From the IMG/VR virus record IMGVR_UViG_3300033156_000787, positions 1 through 21,133 of that record: 21,133 nucleotides of DNA. One strand, written 5' to 3'. Below, in pieces: positions 1 through 8,332 of this stretch. Made by a program: the position numbers and the translations under genes. Source of the stretch: a virus. How positions within the stretch are numbered: the first letter of the stretch is position 1; every line of letters begins with the position of its first letter. Under the pieces are notes generated by a model. That model did not search any database. It worked only from the letters and a program-made list of their open reading frames with translations, and was not told the DNA's origin.

Positions 1-1
1 C

Positions 2-1558
2 ATCGAGTTATACCAGATATACGCGCTTGGTGAGTTTGCTACACCGCAGACAATTATTTACACGAATTGGGACATAATTAATGAGCCACCGCGGAGCTTT
101 GACGATATTATCTATGGACTCGACTTTGGATACAACAACCCGACATGCCTTCTCAAGATAGGCTGGAGAGATCAGGAGATATACATCTTAGACGAACTTT
201 ATCAGACGCACCTAACAAATTCAGAATTGATCGATAGGCTAAAAGAGTTAAACGTATCTAAGAACAGCCCTATATTTGCCGACTCCGCAGAACCGGATCG
301 CATAAAAGAAATACAACAGGCGGGATACTGGATACAAGGTGTGGCTAAGAATGTAAAGAACGGAATTGACCAAGTAAAACGCAGGAAAATTCACATACTA
401 TCTCATTGTGTGAATACTATACGTGAAATTAAAAATTACTCTTGGCGTAAAAAAGGTGATATAATCTTAGACGAACCAGTGAAATTCGATGATCATTGTT
501 TTGATAATAAAACTGAAATTTTAACAGAAAATGGCTGGAAATTATTTAAGGAATTGAAATCCGGGGAGAAAGTTGCTACGATGGGTGCTGATGGATATTT
601 AGAGTGGAATGAGCCTTATGAGTATATCGACCAAGAGTATGACGGGATAATGTATGTCCACGAAGGTAATAATTTAAATTTTGCAGTAACGAGAAATCAC
701 CGCTTTTGGAATGCGAGCCAATACTCAGCTAAGAAAGTAAGAAAACCGCGGTTTTATTTTTGGACATATGAAGAATTACCTCAGTTATCATTTGTGTTAA
801 GGGTGGCTCGTACAAAATCGGGAGAGAAAGTGGATTTATTATTTGCTGAATTCGTTGGTTTTTGGCTTGCAGAAGGATGTAAAAGTTTAACAAGAGGCCG
901 AAAATATGTGCATGTAGACAATAAAGATAAAGAATATTTAGCAAAATTCAAAGAGAAATTTGGTGGTAGTTTATATAAAACTTCAACAGCTTGGCGTTTA
1001 TCTATTCGTTCAGATTATTTATATGATGCTTTACCACGCGGTTTGACAGATACAAAATATATACCAAATTATGTGTTTAAATGGGATCAAGCTGGTGTTG
1101 AGGCATTTCTTAAGGGAACTCTAAAAGGTGATGGAAGAGTCAGTAAGAAAGGAATTAGTATTGATTTAGCATCTAAGCAATTAATAGATGATTTACAAAG
1201 ATTATTATTCTTGCATGGTTTTGCTACTAATGTTTATAATATATATGCATGGCGTTTATCAAAAACACCTTCCGGTTATAGTTTTTGTAAGCCAATATGG
1301 AGATTGTCGATATCGAAAGAAACACGCGGCACAAATGGAATGGGCTTTGTAGAGTTAAGAAAAGATAAAATCAAAATTGTTCATTATAAAGGGCGAATTT
1401 ATAGTGTTAATGTTAAAAATCATATAATAGCTGTTAGGCGTAATGGTAGAATTATGTGGACGGGGAATTCGATGGACAGTCTAAGATACGCGGTTACTGG
1501 AAAAATCATGACTGCCAAGCCGCAATTTACCACAGCCAAGCATACCATTAAATTGTAA
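2..1558 (+). CDS. terL: Large terminase subunit, C-terminal nuclease half, split by an intein (5' partial)
   Basis: The frame is open from base 2, so the gene starts upstream and the N-terminal packaging ATPase is outside the window. What remains is the RNase H-like nuclease that cuts concatemeric phage DNA during packaging. Visible motifs are GLDFGYNNPT (first catalytic Asp, codon at 122-124), DELY, FADSAEPDRI (second acidic motif) and the closing motif, which reads DDH-SMDSLRYA once the intein is removed. The intein occupies 497-1468; the host protein contributes about 194 residues here. A TTG at 227 is only an internal codon, because terminase-like sequence continues upstream in the same frame. 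The portal gene follows after 15 bases, the usual terminase-portal order. The family call rests on motifs and gene order and is strong. Confidence 0.93.
   Translation: MELYQIYALGEFATPQTIIYTNWDIINEPPRSFDDIIYGLDFGYNNPTCLLKIGWRDQEIYILDELYQTHLTNSELIDRLKELNVSKNSPIFADSAEPDRIKEIQQAGYWIQGVAKNVKNGIDQVKRRKIHILSHCVNTIREIKNYSWRKKGDIILDEPVKFDDHCFDNKTEILTENGWKLFKELKSGEKVATMGADGYLEWNEPYEYIDQEYDGIMYVHEGNNLNFAVTRNHRFWNASQYSAKKVRKPRFYFWTYEELPQLSFVLRVARTKSGEKVDLLFAEFVGFWLAEGCKSLTRGRKYVHVDNKDKEYLAKFKEKFGGSLYKTSTAWRLSIRSDYLYDALPRGLTDTKYIPNYVFKWDQAGVEAFLKGTLKGDGRVSKKGISIDLASKQLIDDLQRLLFLHGFATNVYNIYAWRLSKTPSGYSFCKPIWRLSISKETRGTNGMGFVELRKDKIKIVHYKGRIYSVNVKNHIIAVRRNGRIMWTGNSMDSLRYAVTGKIMTAKPQFTTAKHTIKL
497..1468 (+). 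mobile_element. Intein with LAGLIDADG homing endonuclease, inserted in the terminase nuclease motif
   Basis: An in-frame protein insertion of 324 residues that should splice itself out of the terminase. It starts at Cys1 (codon 497-499, CFDNKTEILTENGWKLF, a block A pattern), has a block B TxxH (VTRNHRFW), and ends in a block F/G-like stretch finishing MWTGN before a Ser +1 residue (codon 1469-1471). Two LAGLIDADG-type motifs lie between: FVGFWLAEGC (about 850-880) and FLKGTLKGDGRV (about 1102-1140), typical of a DOD-type homing endonuclease. The penultimate residue is Gly rather than the usual His, a known but less common variant that may slow C-terminal cleavage. By eye the insert is more A+T-rich than the terminase on its 5' side, as expected for an acquired element. 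Boundaries are inferred from Cys1, Asn-Ser and the restored DDHSMD motif. Confidence 0.92.
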
Positions 1559-1573
1559 GGGGAGGTTTTGCTC

Positions 1574-2734
1574 ATGAAAACTAAAGCCCAAGAATTGACT
1601 AATCAGTTTTCGTATACATGGGCAAATTTATTACAAGATATAGGTGAAATATATAATATTCCAGATTTAGATTCTCAAACTTGCAGTGAAATGCTAAAAG
1701 ATGAATCAATTTTTTCGGGATTGAAATTCTTTGCAAGCAATGTAGCTAACTCTATTGGTCAGTTTATTCATGATAAGGAGGAGATACAAGATTTTGTTCA
1801 AGAAAATTTCGAAGAATTATCTACTTCCTTTGCTATCACGCTTGCAGAAATGGTAATAAAAATGAAGACATTTGGGTTTTGTGTTGCAGAAATCGTGTGG
1901 AAGGTAAAACAAAATCATTTAATGCTTTCTAAATTAGTGATCTTAGATCCACTTCATACAACTTTTAATATGGAAAACGGAGAGATAAAATCAGTTAATC
2001 AGTATACTGCTATAAAGGGCAGAATTGAAATACCAGCTAATAAATGTTTTATTTTACGCAATGGATCAGGCTTATATGGAGAAAGCGCTTTAATTCCGGT
2101 TTATCGTAGTTGGAAAATGAAAAAAGTTCTGATGAAATTCTGGGCAATAGCAATGGAAAGATATGCTGTACCAGTTTTAGTCGGAAAGACACAAGGTGAT
2201 ACCGATAAACTTTCTCAAGCATTAGCGGGGCTTTGGACTAATGGTATTATCGCTTCAACCCCAGATACAGATATAAATGTGTTAGAGCCGAAAAACACAG
2301 TTACAGAGACATTTACCAAAGCTATTGATCATCTCGATATGATGATATATCGTGGCTTGCTACTTCCAAGATTGTTAGGCGGACCTCAGGCAAGTATAGG
2401 CTCGTACGCACTTGGAAAAGTACAACTTGATCTCTTCCTATCTGCTGTAAGGCAAGAAGCTAACCGAATCGCCGAGGAGGTTATTGACCAGATTGTGGCA
2501 AAGATTATAGAATATAACTTTATTGATGTTGACTCATATGGTTCATTTACTCCTGTGAGCGAAATGACCCCAGAGGATAAGGCTAAGTTTACAGATATTC
2601 TATCTGATCTTTCAGATATGGGTATTCTCGACCCTGTATCAGATGAAAATTGGATACGAAATATGTTAGGGCTTCCAATAACAGAGCAACCTGTTATAGA
2701 ACCAGAAGCTACAAGTGAGGAACAAGAAAAATGA
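1574..2734 (+). CDS. Portal protein, Mu gp29-like (DUF935 type)
   Basis: 386 residues. It should form the dodecameric ring at the head vertex through which DNA enters and leaves. The first half has the portal pattern of the Mu gp29/DUF935 family: FSGLKFF near the N terminus, an EIVWK strand, then NGSGLYGESALIPVYRSW followed by KKVLMKFWAIAMERYAVPVLVGK. Toward the C terminus LLLPRLLGG and GSYALGKVQLDLF match the same family. It is shorter than Mu gp29 (about 500 residues). The ATG at 1574 is preferred over an in-frame TTG at 1568 because the AGGGGAGGT site (ending 1566) lies 7 bases from the ATG but only 1 from the TTG. Its stop overlaps the next start as ATGA, suggesting translational coupling. 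Assigned by motif memory and by position after the terminase. Confidence 0.88.
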   Translation: MKTKAQELTNQFSYTWANLLQDIGEIYNIPDLDSQTCSEMLKDESIFSGLKFFASNVANSIGQFIHDKEEIQDFVQENFEELSTSFAITLAEMVIKMKTFGFCVAEIVWKVKQNHLMLSKLVILDPLHTTFNMENGEIKSVNQYTAIKGRIEIPANKCFILRNGSGLYGESALIPVYRSWKMKKVLMKFWAIAMERYAVPVLVGKTQGDTDKLSQALAGLWTNGIIASTPDTDINVLEPKNTVTETFTKAIDHLDMMIYRGLLLPRLLGGPQASIGSYALGKVQLDLFLSAVRQEANRIAEEVIDQIVAKIIEYNFIDVDSYGSFTPVSEMTPEDKAKFTDILSDLSDMGILDPVSDENWIRNMLGLPITEQPVIEPEATSEEQEK

Positions 2735-3636
2735 AATATATCGGGACTGCTAAAAGACTGCTTTCAGTAATTGATGAATGGACATTACGTAAGACTAAGA
2801 AATATATACGTGCTAAATTAAGTGAGCTTGTACAGCAGCTAAGATTGGGACATTCAACTAACTTTACAATCTCAGATATTGTATATACTACATATTTGAT
2901 GGCATATACATGTGGGCGTATAATAGCAATTGGAAATAATAGGAAACAAAGAATTATAATAAAGAAAGCAGAACCAGATGAGCAATTAATAACGTTATAT
3001 AAGTTGTTAATTAAGCCAAATGCGCAAATTATTGAAAAACTAATTCGTGTACCTGTATCTAAGCTACCCATGGATAGTGTACTTGAGCTTTTTGCACCCA
3101 GTATCGCGGCTTTGACTGTGTTCGAAACATATTCAATGAGTTTAAATCTATTAGATCAGACCACAACGAAGAAGACACAGCGTTGGGTATTAGATACAAT
3201 TCAACAAGGCATGAGCGAACGAGAAGCGACGATATATTTAAAACAGAAATTGGGTGCAGAATTAGAAAACAGGGCACAGAAAATTGCACGAACTGAGGCA
3301 ACACGCGCATATAATTTGGGTACTTACGAGGAATCTTTTGATTCTGGAATTGTTGAAGGATATAGGTTTAATGCAGTTTTAGACGAACGGACAACCGAGA
3401 TATGCAGAGCGAGGCACGGAATATATATACCTAAAAATGATATTGGAATACTCGCTCAGAATACTCCGCCGCTTCATGTAAATTGTCGAAGCTTGCTTGA
3501 ACCGGTAACAACATTTGATAAAAAGCCAACAAAAACAGTATATGATCTACCAGTAGATGAAAAAATTCAACCGCAGACGCGTGATGGGGATACAGAGTTT
3601 GTGTATAATTATTTGCAAGCAAAGGTGGGTGGTTAA
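2731..3636 (+). CDS. Minor head protein, Mu gpF / SPP1 gp7-like
   Basis: 301 residues. The C-terminal half carries the phage head-morphogenesis domain found in Mu gpF and SPP1 gp7, a few copies of which sit near the portal and take part in early head assembly or DNA entry. Diagnostic elements in order: ARTEATRAYN (about 186-195), DERTTEICRARHG (218-230) and PPLHVNCRS (246-254), which supply the conserved Arg, Asp, Cys and His positions of this domain. The N-terminal 140 residues are helical and not diagnostic. The start overlaps the portal stop (ATGA), and the next gene begins 2 bases after its stop, so portal, minor head and the ligase-protease gene look co-translated. The stretch is very A+T-rich. 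Confidence is high for the family and low for the exact role. Confidence 0.88.
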   Translation: MKYIGTAKRLLSVIDEWTLRKTKKYIRAKLSELVQQLRLGHSTNFTISDIVYTTYLMAYTCGRIIAIGNNRKQRIIIKKAEPDEQLITLYKLLIKPNAQIIEKLIRVPVSKLPMDSVLELFAPSIAALTVFETYSMSLNLLDQTTTKKTQRWVLDTIQQGMSEREATIYLKQKLGAELENRAQKIARTEATRAYNLGTYEESFDSGIVEGYRFNAVLDERTTEICRARHGIYIPKNDIGILAQNTPPLHVNCRSLLEPVTTFDKKPTKTVYDLPVDEKIQPQTRDGDTEFVYNYLQAKVGG

Positions 3637-3638
3637 AA

Positions 3639-6155
3639 TTGAAGCTTGAGGAGATAACACCAGCACGATTAAATAAAGTTAGTGATAAGGAATTATTGGC
3701 TATACATCTTAGATTACACCAGTTATATGGAAATACAACAGAGTTTACTAAAGAAGATATTATTAATTTTCATAAACTTGTGATTGAGGAAATGAAGAAG
3801 CGTGGAATGAATCACAATATAGAAGATGCTCTTGATATACATACACGTGAATTATTAAAGAATGTTAATGATACGATGGTTGTGCCTGATTTTGTTAGTA
3901 TAGTTGGTTCAACAGTAAAAGGCAACAAAGAACCTGACGATCTCGATATTCTTATCCGCGCAGAGCGAATTGATAAGGGATTTCTTATCTACCCCGAGAA
4001 TATAGAATTACCTATCCGAAATATAGTTGATCCTAATAAACAGCAGAAATTACATTTTATCCCTAATCCGCAAGGTGCGCATGATGATTATATCCCGGTT
4101 TTTGATCTTGTATTAAGAGCTAAGAAACTTCAACTTGTTAAACTTAATTTTGCCAAGCGAGTCGAGCCTATCACAAGATATATACCTCAAAAGCCATTCA
4201 TGGCAGGATATACAGAGTTTTTTTCTGCAGAGGAGTTATGGAATAAATGGGCTGTAAAGCATGAAGATAAAACATTCTTAATCTCACCTAAAATTGATGG
4301 CTTTAGAACCATTATTCAAAAACGCGGGCAAAATGTTTCAATTTGGTTTGAAGATACTAAAGAAGACAGAGCTGAACAACTGCCGCAAATAGTTAACGCA
4401 ATAAAAGAATATGAGGATTGTATCGTAGAAGGTGAGTTAGTTGTAAAACGAGGAAATAAATTTCTTGCACGACCTGAAATTATATCTTTTCTCGCTGGAA
4501 AGATACAAGCCGAACCTGTTATATTTCTGTATGATATTTTGTATTTCCGTGATGATATACATAATGAGCCATTCTCAGATAGGTATAAATTACTAAAGAA
4601 GTTTAATAAAAAGCCGTTTAGTGTTTTACCACAATATAAAGCTAAGACAAAACAAAGCTTCTTAGATGCATGTAGAAAAGCAGTTTCATATAATGCACCT
4701 GTTGAGGGTGTTGTGACGCGTGTTTCAGATATGTCGTATCACTTTGGAGCAACTGAAGAGTATGCAAAATTTAAGCTCTGGGTAGAACTTAAAGTTAAGG
4801 TTGTTAAAATACATACTACTAAAAATGGTTATGTCTATGAGTGTGCTTTACGTAATAAAGATACAGATGTGATTATAGGAAAAACATTCGTATCTAAGAG
4901 TAAACTTGTTAATGAAGGGGAAGTTTTGAATGTAGCAGTTGAAGAGCTTTTATTGTATCCAGATGGTACGGTTAAATGGGGTAAACCTTTCCCACTGGGA
5001 CCTGATAAATCACGACCTGCATATACAGTAACACAAGCTATCGATATAGCCAGACGTGGTAAATGCTTAAAAGAAATAATAACGAAGTTAAAGGATGAAG
5101 GTGATACAAGCGGTGAAGAAGGCGAGCGAAAATGGAAACAGATTTGGTATTCAATTTATCCTCGCTCTGGCAGGGGGCGTTTTGTCTACCAGTGGCATTT
5201 TCGAGGTTTAAATGAGGAAGAGATAAATTTATCTGCTGAAGAGCTACTGAAACGTGGACATTCTGTCCATGGTGATTTGCGTTTTGAGGGTGAAAATGCA
5301 CTGTGGGGATTTACAGTATTCTTAGGTAAACCTGAGGATGTTTTGAAAGGAAAAGATGTTACTAATCTTGGAGAATTTAAATTACAGGGTACATTCAAAC
5401 TTGTACAGCCGAAAGAATGGCTTAAGATAGGTGAACCACCATATGTTGTTAAGCCCGGGGATGTGGGAGCAACTAACAAAAGTTATGCTAAGTTTTTTAA
5501 GATAGATTCGGGTACTTATAATATGGGCGTATGGCGTGAACATATGGTTGAAATTTTTATACATGGTAGTAAAATTAAAGGTAGGCATTTAATTGAATAC
5601 GCTCCTGTAGGCACAAAAAGAATCTGGCTAATCGAAAAACCCGAAGATCAGACACCATATGCAGAAAAGCACCAGATTGAGAATGTAATTAAGGGACTGC
5701 GCGAAAAAGGACAAACTTATTTGCTGTGGGCGGAGCCGGGAGAGAAGCCGAAGCTAATTGATGTTAGAAAAATATCTTCAAAAACTATACCAGTATACCG
5801 CGCAAAACCTCATTATGTCCTCGCTCCCGTTCTTGTACCTAATGAACCTGATTGGTATGGTGATATAATATCTGAAGAGGAGATACGAAAGGCGGCTACA
5901 AAATGGTTACACGAATATCGCAAAGTGGGTATTTTTCATAAAAATGAACTTGAAGATACTCAAGCTCGTGTAGTAGACTCTTTTATAGCTCCTGTTGATT
6001 TAGTGTTGGATAATAAGAAAATTAAACGTGGTACCTGGCTATTGGGTATTGAGATAAAAGATAATACATTATGGGGTATGATAGAGACAGGAAAGATATC
6101 TGGCTTAAGTATGGAAGGAGTCGCAATTAGACGGGAGGTACAAGAGAATGGGTAA
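3639..6155 (+). CDS. Multidomain nucleotidyltransferase / ATP-dependent DNA ligase / 3'-phosphoesterase-like / XkdF-type prohead protease
   Basis: 838 residues in one frame, TTG start after an AAGGTGGGTGG site. Domains in order: helical SDKELLAIHLRLHQLYG region (about 1-75); a Pol-beta-type nucleotidyltransferase motif, VGSTVKGNKEPDDLDILI (89-106), with GS and DxD; an ATP ligase core with motif I KIDG (Lys218), III VEGELV (263-268), IIIa FLYDILYF (296-303), IV VEGVVTR (355-361) and V FKLWVELKVKV (378-388), followed by an OB-like segment to about 455; a LigD-type phosphoesterase-like domain (about 500-670) with QWHFRG and HGDLRFE (His520, His544, Asp546, Arg548) and RIWLIEK; and a C-terminal XkdF/S78-like protease (about 715-838) with IFHK (His767), SFIAPVDL and KISGLSMEG (Ser824). 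All ligase motifs look intact, so it is probably active. The position between minor head protein and scaffold is that of a prohead protease. Why DNA-joining domains are fused to it is unknown. Confidence 0.87.
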   Translation: MKLEEITPARLNKVSDKELLAIHLRLHQLYGNTTEFTKEDIINFHKLVIEEMKKRGMNHNIEDALDIHTRELLKNVNDTMVVPDFVSIVGSTVKGNKEPDDLDILIRAERIDKGFLIYPENIELPIRNIVDPNKQQKLHFIPNPQGAHDDYIPVFDLVLRAKKLQLVKLNFAKRVEPITRYIPQKPFMAGYTEFFSAEELWNKWAVKHEDKTFLISPKIDGFRTIIQKRGQNVSIWFEDTKEDRAEQLPQIVNAIKEYEDCIVEGELVVKRGNKFLARPEIISFLAGKIQAEPVIFLYDILYFRDDIHNEPFSDRYKLLKKFNKKPFSVLPQYKAKTKQSFLDACRKAVSYNAPVEGVVTRVSDMSYHFGATEEYAKFKLWVELKVKVVKIHTTKNGYVYECALRNKDTDVIIGKTFVSKSKLVNEGEVLNVAVEELLLYPDGTVKWGKPFPLGPDKSRPAYTVTQAIDIARRGKCLKEIITKLKDEGDTSGEEGERKWKQIWYSIYPRSGRGRFVYQWHFRGLNEEEINLSAEELLKRGHSVHGDLRFEGENALWGFTVFLGKPEDVLKGKDVTNLGEFKLQGTFKLVQPKEWLKIGEPPYVVKPGDVGATNKSYAKFFKIDSGTYNMGVWREHMVEIFIHGSKIKGRHLIEYAPVGTKRIWLIEKPEDQTPYAEKHQIENVIKGLREKGQTYLLWAEPGEKPKLIDVRKISSKTIPVYRAKPHYVLAPVLVPNEPDWYGDIISEEEIRKAATKWLHEYRKVGIFHKNELEDTQARVVDSFIAPVDLVLDNKKIKRGTWLLGIEIKDNTLWGMIETGKISGLSMEGVAIRREVQENG

Positions 6156-6801
6156 GAAAAGGAAATTACATAAGTTAGAAAATTTAGAGGTTTTTTCTAT
6201 ACATCTTGTAGATGATCCCGCTGTTGAGGAGGCAAAATTCCTTGTAAAAAAAAGTAAAGGAGGGAAAAACATGGATAAAAGAGAATTAGTCGATGAGATG
6301 AACGAAGAGGAACAAATCAGCGAGAGAATCCAAGAAGTTGAAAAATCAGCTGATGAAGCACTTAAGCTGGTTGGAAAATTTCTTGATGATATTAAAGAGC
6401 TCGCTGATGATCTACCAGATAAGATTAAAGATGCAGTTGGAAAGCTTGCAGATGCATTTAAGGCCAGCTATGGCTACCCTGTGCCTAAATCAAAAGACCC
6501 TGAATTAGCTAAACTCTATGAGGAGCTTCAAAAACACAAAGAAGAGACTAACATACTAAAAGCTGAATTGTGGGCAAAGGAAAGGATAGCAGAAGGTAAA
6601 CCACCCGCGGTAGTGAATAAGCTGGTTGAATTATTGAAATCAACACCCGCGATGAAGGATACCGCAGAAGAAATCTTGAAAGCTATTCCAAGTGTTGATC
6701 TATCTCAAAAAGCATCAGAAAAAATAACCAAGGATAAGCTCGAGGAAATGAAGGCAAGAGTAAATGCAGTCGCAGATGCTGTGTGGGGAGGTGAAAAATA
6801 A
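6148..6801 (+). CDS. Probable scaffold protein with a nested internal start
   Basis: 217 residues, highly charged and mostly helical, rich in Glu and Lys with heptad-like stretches, and without a recognised enzyme motif. Its position right after the prohead protease and before decoration and capsid genes is where scaffolds lie. The first 35 residues contain LENLEVFSIHLVDDPAVEEAKF, a segment that resembles the tail end of XkdF-type protease products in other phages, so the ORF may join a protease-derived tail to a scaffold. A second start, ATG at 6271, has a much better ribosome binding site (AAAGGAGGG, 7-base spacing) and would give a 176-residue protein beginning MDKRELVDEM. The start at 6148 overlaps the upstream stop. 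Scaffold is an inference from context and composition. Confidence 0.65.
   Translation: MGKKRKLHKLENLEVFSIHLVDDPAVEEAKFLVKKSKGGKNMDKRELVDEMNEEEQISERIQEVEKSADEALKLVGKFLDDIKELADDLPDKIKDAVGKLADAFKASYGYPVPKSKDPELAKLYEELQKHKEETNILKAELWAKERIAEGKPPAVVNKLVELLKSTPAMKDTAEEILKAIPSVDLSQKASEKITKDKLEEMKARVNAVADAVWGGEK
6256..6273 (+). promoter_or_regulatory. Strong internal ribosome binding site and ATG within the scaffold ORF
   Basis: AAAGGAGGG at 6256-6264 is followed after a short A-rich spacer by ATG at 6271, in frame with the longer ORF starting at 6148. This is one of the best Shine-Dalgarno matches in the window and lies inside a coding region, so a separate short product is likely. Confidence 0.6.
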
Positions 6802-7301
6802 TGTTGTTAGAAAGAGTTGAGCTTCTTAAAAAGGTTGATGTATCTGGTAATTTGGCTGCACCACAGATAATGGGCTGGGATGGAACAAAGTATATCGTAG
6901 CTGTTGGAACGAAACAAGATACTTTCAATGGTGATGACTCTACAACGGAGTTTACACTAACATACGGTGATATTGTACATGGTTCAGTTGTGATAGAGGT
7001 AGATGAAACTGAGCTTACAGAGGATACAGATTATACTGTCGATTATTCAGCTGGAAAAATAACATTCCAAACTGCACCAGCGAGCGGTACGGATAATATC
7101 GTGGTAGACTATAGTTATTTTGCTGCCGATCCAAGCGGAATACTGTTAGATGATATCACAGCCAGCCAAGATCCTGATTATGCCCGTCTAATATTGTTAG
7201 GAGTATATTACCTTGATAATTTTGAAACCGCCCCACTTGTAGATGTAATAGAGCGGTTGGCACGAAACAATATTTTCTTAGTACCACGCACAAGTGCTTA
7301 A
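6801..7301 (+). CDS. Probable head decoration protein (lambda gpD-like C-terminal part) with an inserted beta domain
   Basis: 166 residues. It lies immediately before the gpE-like major capsid gene, the place of gpD-type decoration proteins that bind the capsid surface and stabilise the full head. Two parts flank a central insert: residues 1-40 (QIMGWDGTKYIVAVG) and 110-166 (PSGILLDDITASQDPDYARLILLGVYY), a weak match to the gpD-like pattern of a Gly-rich loop and a strand naming the protein's level. Residues 42-107 form a separate beta-rich module (FNGDDSTTEFTL ... DYTVDYSAGKITFQTAP) that recurs in two tail proteins of this window. The start overlaps the upstream stop by one base (TAATG) behind GGGGAGGTG. 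The decoration role is inferred from position and weak similarity; the module itself is clear. Confidence 0.6.
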   Translation: MLLERVELLKKVDVSGNLAAPQIMGWDGTKYIVAVGTKQDTFNGDDSTTEFTLTYGDIVHGSVVIEVDETELTEDTDYTVDYSAGKITFQTAPASGTDNIVVDYSYFAADPSGILLDDITASQDPDYARLILLGVYYLDNFETAPLVDVIERLARNNIFLVPRTSA

Positions 7302-7324
7302 CCTTAAAAAAGGAGGGATAACTA

Positions 7325-8326
7325 ATGGCTTTTAATTGGCAATTTCTAACAGATTTATACAGAAAAGCAAAAGTAGAAGATTACTTTCTTACAAATATGC
7401 TTGGAAAACAGAAGCGGCTTTCACCTCTTCCCGAGATAAGAGTACGAATGGAATCCGGCTCAATGTCTGTAGCCGCGCTTGGTAAAATAGGTGATCCGCC
7501 ACGGGCAATAAATGCCAGTACTGCTGTTACGGAGACAACGCTTCAGCCAGCGCAGATATTTGAGTATGATACTATAACCGAAGATGATGTCTTTACAATA
7601 GCTAACCCTGAGATAGTTGCAGTGAATAGCACGGCGGAAACAGTTAGCAATGCAGAGTATATCCGCGCGGTTAAACTTGAAGAGCTTAAAAGACGTGTAA
7701 TGCGCCGGATTGAACTTATGTTCGCAGAGATAATTACAACCGGCGGGATAAATTACAATGATGGTGAAAGAGCTTACAGTGTTAGTTATGGTGTAACGCC
7801 CGGTTCTTTGGAGATTTCGTCTTCATCGACAGTATACTCAGATTTGTTGGATATTGCAGATGAGATGAGAAGCGCTGGACACAATCCAAGTATGATAATC
7901 ATAACTAAGAATGTTGAAACAGCTCTTATGGGTAATGACCAAATAATTGAAATGCTGAATACTCGTACTTTTGGACTTGGGCAAGCTAACTTGAAACAAT
8001 ATACCAATGCGCGGGAAATACTTAGACTTGAAGGCTTGCCTCCAATTGTATGTTACATGGGTACGTATACGAATTCGGAAGGATCATCAACTAAGTATGT
8101 TAATGACTCCGATTTTGTTATAATGGTAGATTCAACAGCGTTCCGACTCGGTTATGGTGCAATACAGAATTATCACTTAAGTGAGACACCCAAGGCGATA
8201 GATGTAGCTTCTTGGGAAGAAGTAGTTAACCACGGAACTGAAAAGGCTCTGTTCGTGCTTTCACGCCCGCTCCCTTATATCGTTAGCGCAGACGCTTTGA
8301 AGATATACAGCGTAACAATTAGCTGA
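7325..8326 (+). CDS. Major capsid protein, lambda gpE family (HK97 fold)
   Basis: 333 residues, close to the 341 of lambda gpE. It should form the icosahedral shell. The key stretch is the long helix and following turn, LEELKRRVMRRIELMFAEII then TTGGINYNDGERAYSV, which matches the spine helix and 'TTG-I-Y' region of the gpE-type capsid family (Phage_cap_E). Other supporting parts are the N-terminal FLTNMLGKQKRL and the C-terminal VLSRPLPYIVSADALKIYSV, a peripheral-domain strand typical of these proteins. AAAAAAGGAGGG lies 8 bases before the ATG, a very strong site as expected for the most abundant virion protein. A hairpin terminator follows directly. No protease-cleaved delta domain is evident, which suggests the separate scaffold does that job. 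Confidence 0.9.
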   Translation: MAFNWQFLTDLYRKAKVEDYFLTNMLGKQKRLSPLPEIRVRMESGSMSVAALGKIGDPPRAINASTAVTETTLQPAQIFEYDTITEDDVFTIANPEIVAVNSTAETVSNAEYIRAVKLEELKRRVMRRIELMFAEIITTGGINYNDGERAYSVSYGVTPGSLEISSSSTVYSDLLDIADEMRSAGHNPSMIIITKNVETALMGNDQIIEMLNTRTFGLGQANLKQYTNAREILRLEGLPPIVCYMGTYTNSEGSSTKYVNDSDFVIMVDSTAFRLGYGAIQNYHLSETPKAIDVASWEEVVNHGTEKALFVLSRPLPYIVSADALKIYSVTIS

Positions 8327-8332
8327 GCGTGT

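Noticed and set aside
1568-1573. TTG 1568 as the portal start
   Set aside because: The ribosome binding site ends at 1566, too close; ATG 1574 has normal spacing.
2709-3071. Antisense ORF of 120 codons opposite the minor head gene
   Set aside because: Low-complexity hydrophobic translation, no ribosome binding site and a strong gene on the opposite strand; it is a composition shadow.
3639-6155. Two separate genes (ligase and protease) misread as one
   Set aside because: The frame is continuous for 838 codons, with no stop and no internal ribosome binding site at the domain joint around 5760-5790 that I can see.
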